Shown piece after piece: positions 63,342 to 64,000 of a stretch of DNA of 64,000 nucleotides. The stretch's first letter is position 1. Each line of letters opens with the position of its first letter. A model generated the notes under the pieces. The model was not told where the DNA came from. It ran no database searches and worked only from the letters and a program-made list of their open reading frames with translations. Position numbers and translations under genes: made by a program. The DNA comes from JBIOHP01 sp044449065 (GTDB taxonomy: Bacteria > Bacteroidota > Ignavibacteria > UBA10030 > SZUA-254): contig JBIOHP010000001.1 in the NCBI GenBank assembly GCA_044449065.1, positions 200,395-264,394 of the forward strand, in the 5' to 3' direction.

Positions 63342-63383
63342 CCCCTCCCTGACCGTCCGGTAGGACGGGCGGCAAGGGAGGGG
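63342..63383. terminator. GC-rich hairpin after the permease gene
   Basis: CCCCTCCCT (63342-63350) pairs with AGGGAGGGG (63375-63383), and inner CCGTCC-GGTA-GGACGG pairs as well, so the structure is very stable. It could end transcription of the permease gene although no U run follows, or be another repeat; a second GGGAGGG/CCCTCC hairpin is at 63414-63438. Confidence 0.5.
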
Positions 63384-63455
63384 ATTGAGCCTGTCCCGCA
63401 GTGATTTTCTTCGGGAGGGTGGACCTTCGGTTCCCTCCACGTCAGACTTTTTGAA

Positions 63456-63500
63456 ACGTCATCGCGAACCCGCCATAGGCGGGTGTCGCGATCTCCTCAC
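63456..63500. repeat. REP element
   Basis: ACGTCATCGCGAACCCGCCA then TAGGCGGGTGTCGCGATCTC, a palindrome with a short loop, ending in the GATCTCCTCA signature shared with the unit at 61543. Confidence 0.75.
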
Positions 63501-63513
63501 ATCGATATTTCTC

Positions 63514-63695
63514 GTTCTTTCTTTTTTCTTGAGAAAAAATGAAAGAACCAAAGAAAAACTCAAGGCTGCAGAACCAATGCCTGAATAATTGCGTCTTTTT
63601 TGCGAACAAACGAACTCGTCCCGACTTCGTCGTGACTCAGACAACGTTTGTTCTTTATTTATGCGACGCAATTATTCTGGGCGGCATTGGTTCTG
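63514..63695. repeat. Nested palindromes near the right edge
   Basis: GTTCTTTC (63514) pairs with GAAAGAAC (63541-63548). Then CAGAACCAATGCC (63569-63581) pairs with GGCATTGGTTCTG (63683-63695), GAATAATTGCGTC (63583-63595) with GACGCAATTATTC (63665-63677), and GAACAAACG (63604-63612) with CGTTTGTTC (63645-63653). The whole forms one large hairpin of about 127 bp plus a small one. Open frames here (63385-63588, 63539-63877 and their opposites) run through these repeats and are rejected. A GGACACCC/GGGTGTCC hairpin lies at 63816-63836. Confidence 0.75.
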
Positions 63696-63973
63696 AGGCC
63701 GTAAACCGTTCACGACTGGGTGGAAGTAGCGACCTGTACGGTTTTCTAAATATGTGTGAAGATACTAAAGGAGGTATTTTCGTTTCGATTCTTTGTATTG
63801 GGATTGGTTTTGTAGGGACACCCCTTGTGGGTGTCCATTTTATTATAACAAGGCGCCAACCCCTAGCAGGTTGTTGAAAAACGCATAAATATTTTCTTTT
63901 GAGTGTCGGAAATAGGTGATGATGTATTATATTTGAAGAACGAATAATATTAACCATCAGACGAGCCAAGAAA

Positions 63974-64000
63974 ATGCGCGGACCAGAAATCAAACAAACA
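63974..64000 (+). CDS. Possible start of a transposase gene, 3' partial
   Basis: Nine codons only (MRGPEIKQT) before the window ends. The start resembles N-termini of IS1182-like transposases, and about 85 bp upstream GCAGGTTGTTGAAAAACGC looks like an insertion-sequence terminal repeat. No domain can be checked, so this is a guess. Confidence 0.25.

Noticed and set aside
62763..63440. 225-codon minus-strand frame inside the permease gene
   Set aside because: Antisense to the APC permease; rich in Arg/Pro as expected from reversed membrane helices and running into repeat DNA.
63539..63993. Overlapping 112-codon frames on both strands at the right edge
   Set aside because: They run through several palindromic repeats, so the frames are a by-product of repeat sequence.
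1..64000. tRNA, rRNA or known riboswitch genes
   Set aside because: I scanned the intergenic stretches for T-arm-like GGTTCGAAT sequences and long conserved folds and found none in suitable context; a covariance-model search would settle it.

Overview
The window looks like a chromosomal segment of a Gram-negative bacterium of the Bacteroidota/Chlorobi/Ignavibacteria side of the tree. The basis is: two secreted proteins ending in the YPNPFNPTT type of type IX secretion (T9SS) sorting domain; many outer-membrane beta-barrel proteins; AT-leaning intergenic DNA; and a pterin reductase and a ferredoxin-NADP reductase of the kind I associate with green sulfur bacteria and their relatives. Two dioxygenases of tyrosine breakdown point to an aerobic or facultative lifestyle. 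There is no rRNA, tRNA or ribosomal protein gene to fix the taxonomy.

Region 1 (1-25.6 kb) is a surface polysaccharide locus, nearly all on the plus strand and often with ATGA overlaps. It holds a flippase (cut by the window edge), one GT2 and four GT4 glycosyltransferases, an FkbM methyltransferase, an O-antigen polymerase/ligase-like protein, a polytopic GT39-like transferase on the opposite strand, a polyprenyl-phosphate sugar phosphotransferase, and UDP-sugar enzymes (UDP-glucose dehydrogenase, UDP-glucuronate 4-epimerase, UDP-xylose synthase type). A DegT aminotransferase, a Gfo/Idh/MocA oxidoreductase and a sugar formyltransferase suggest an N-formylated amino sugar. Two exported proteins (DUF4855-like and a 1016-residue deacetylase-like protein) sit in the middle, and a DUF2279 protein and a Wzi-type barrel close the locus.

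Region 2 (25.8-31.8 kb) has two peroxiredoxins, an aquaporin, then a tight run of 6-pyruvoyl-tetrahydropterin synthase, GTP cyclohydrolase I, two short-chain reductases (the first resembling Chlorobium sepiapterin reductase) and a ferredoxin-NADP reductase. I read it as a tetrahydrobiopterin-type pterin cassette. Opposite to it lie an O-methyltransferase and a small membrane protein with two CxxC pairs.

Region 3 (32-39.7 kb) has a stand-alone protease propeptide, an HD hydrolase, two outer-membrane proteins and a minus-strand set: 4-hydroxyphenylpyruvate dioxygenase, homogentisate dioxygenase and an acyl-CoA ligase-like enzyme.

Region 4 (40-64 kb) is mixed: two T9SS cargo proteins, DUF1761, a cupin gene whose start is tandemly duplicated, a lipoprotein, RidA, an orphan nuclease-like protein, HisC, an SRPBCC protein, a CocE/NonD hydrolase, a 1173-residue outer-membrane protein, alkylguanine DNA methyltransferase, UvrD/PcrA helicase, a YihY membrane protein, DUF2007 and an amino-acid permease. 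Gaps at 49.3-53.3 kb, 61.5 kb and 63.3-64 kb are filled with short palindromic repeats. The last 27 bases may start a transposase gene.

The most interesting items are the pterin cassette next to tyrosine catabolism, the lone protease propeptide, the orphan nuclease-like protein, the duplicated cupin start and the repeat clusters.
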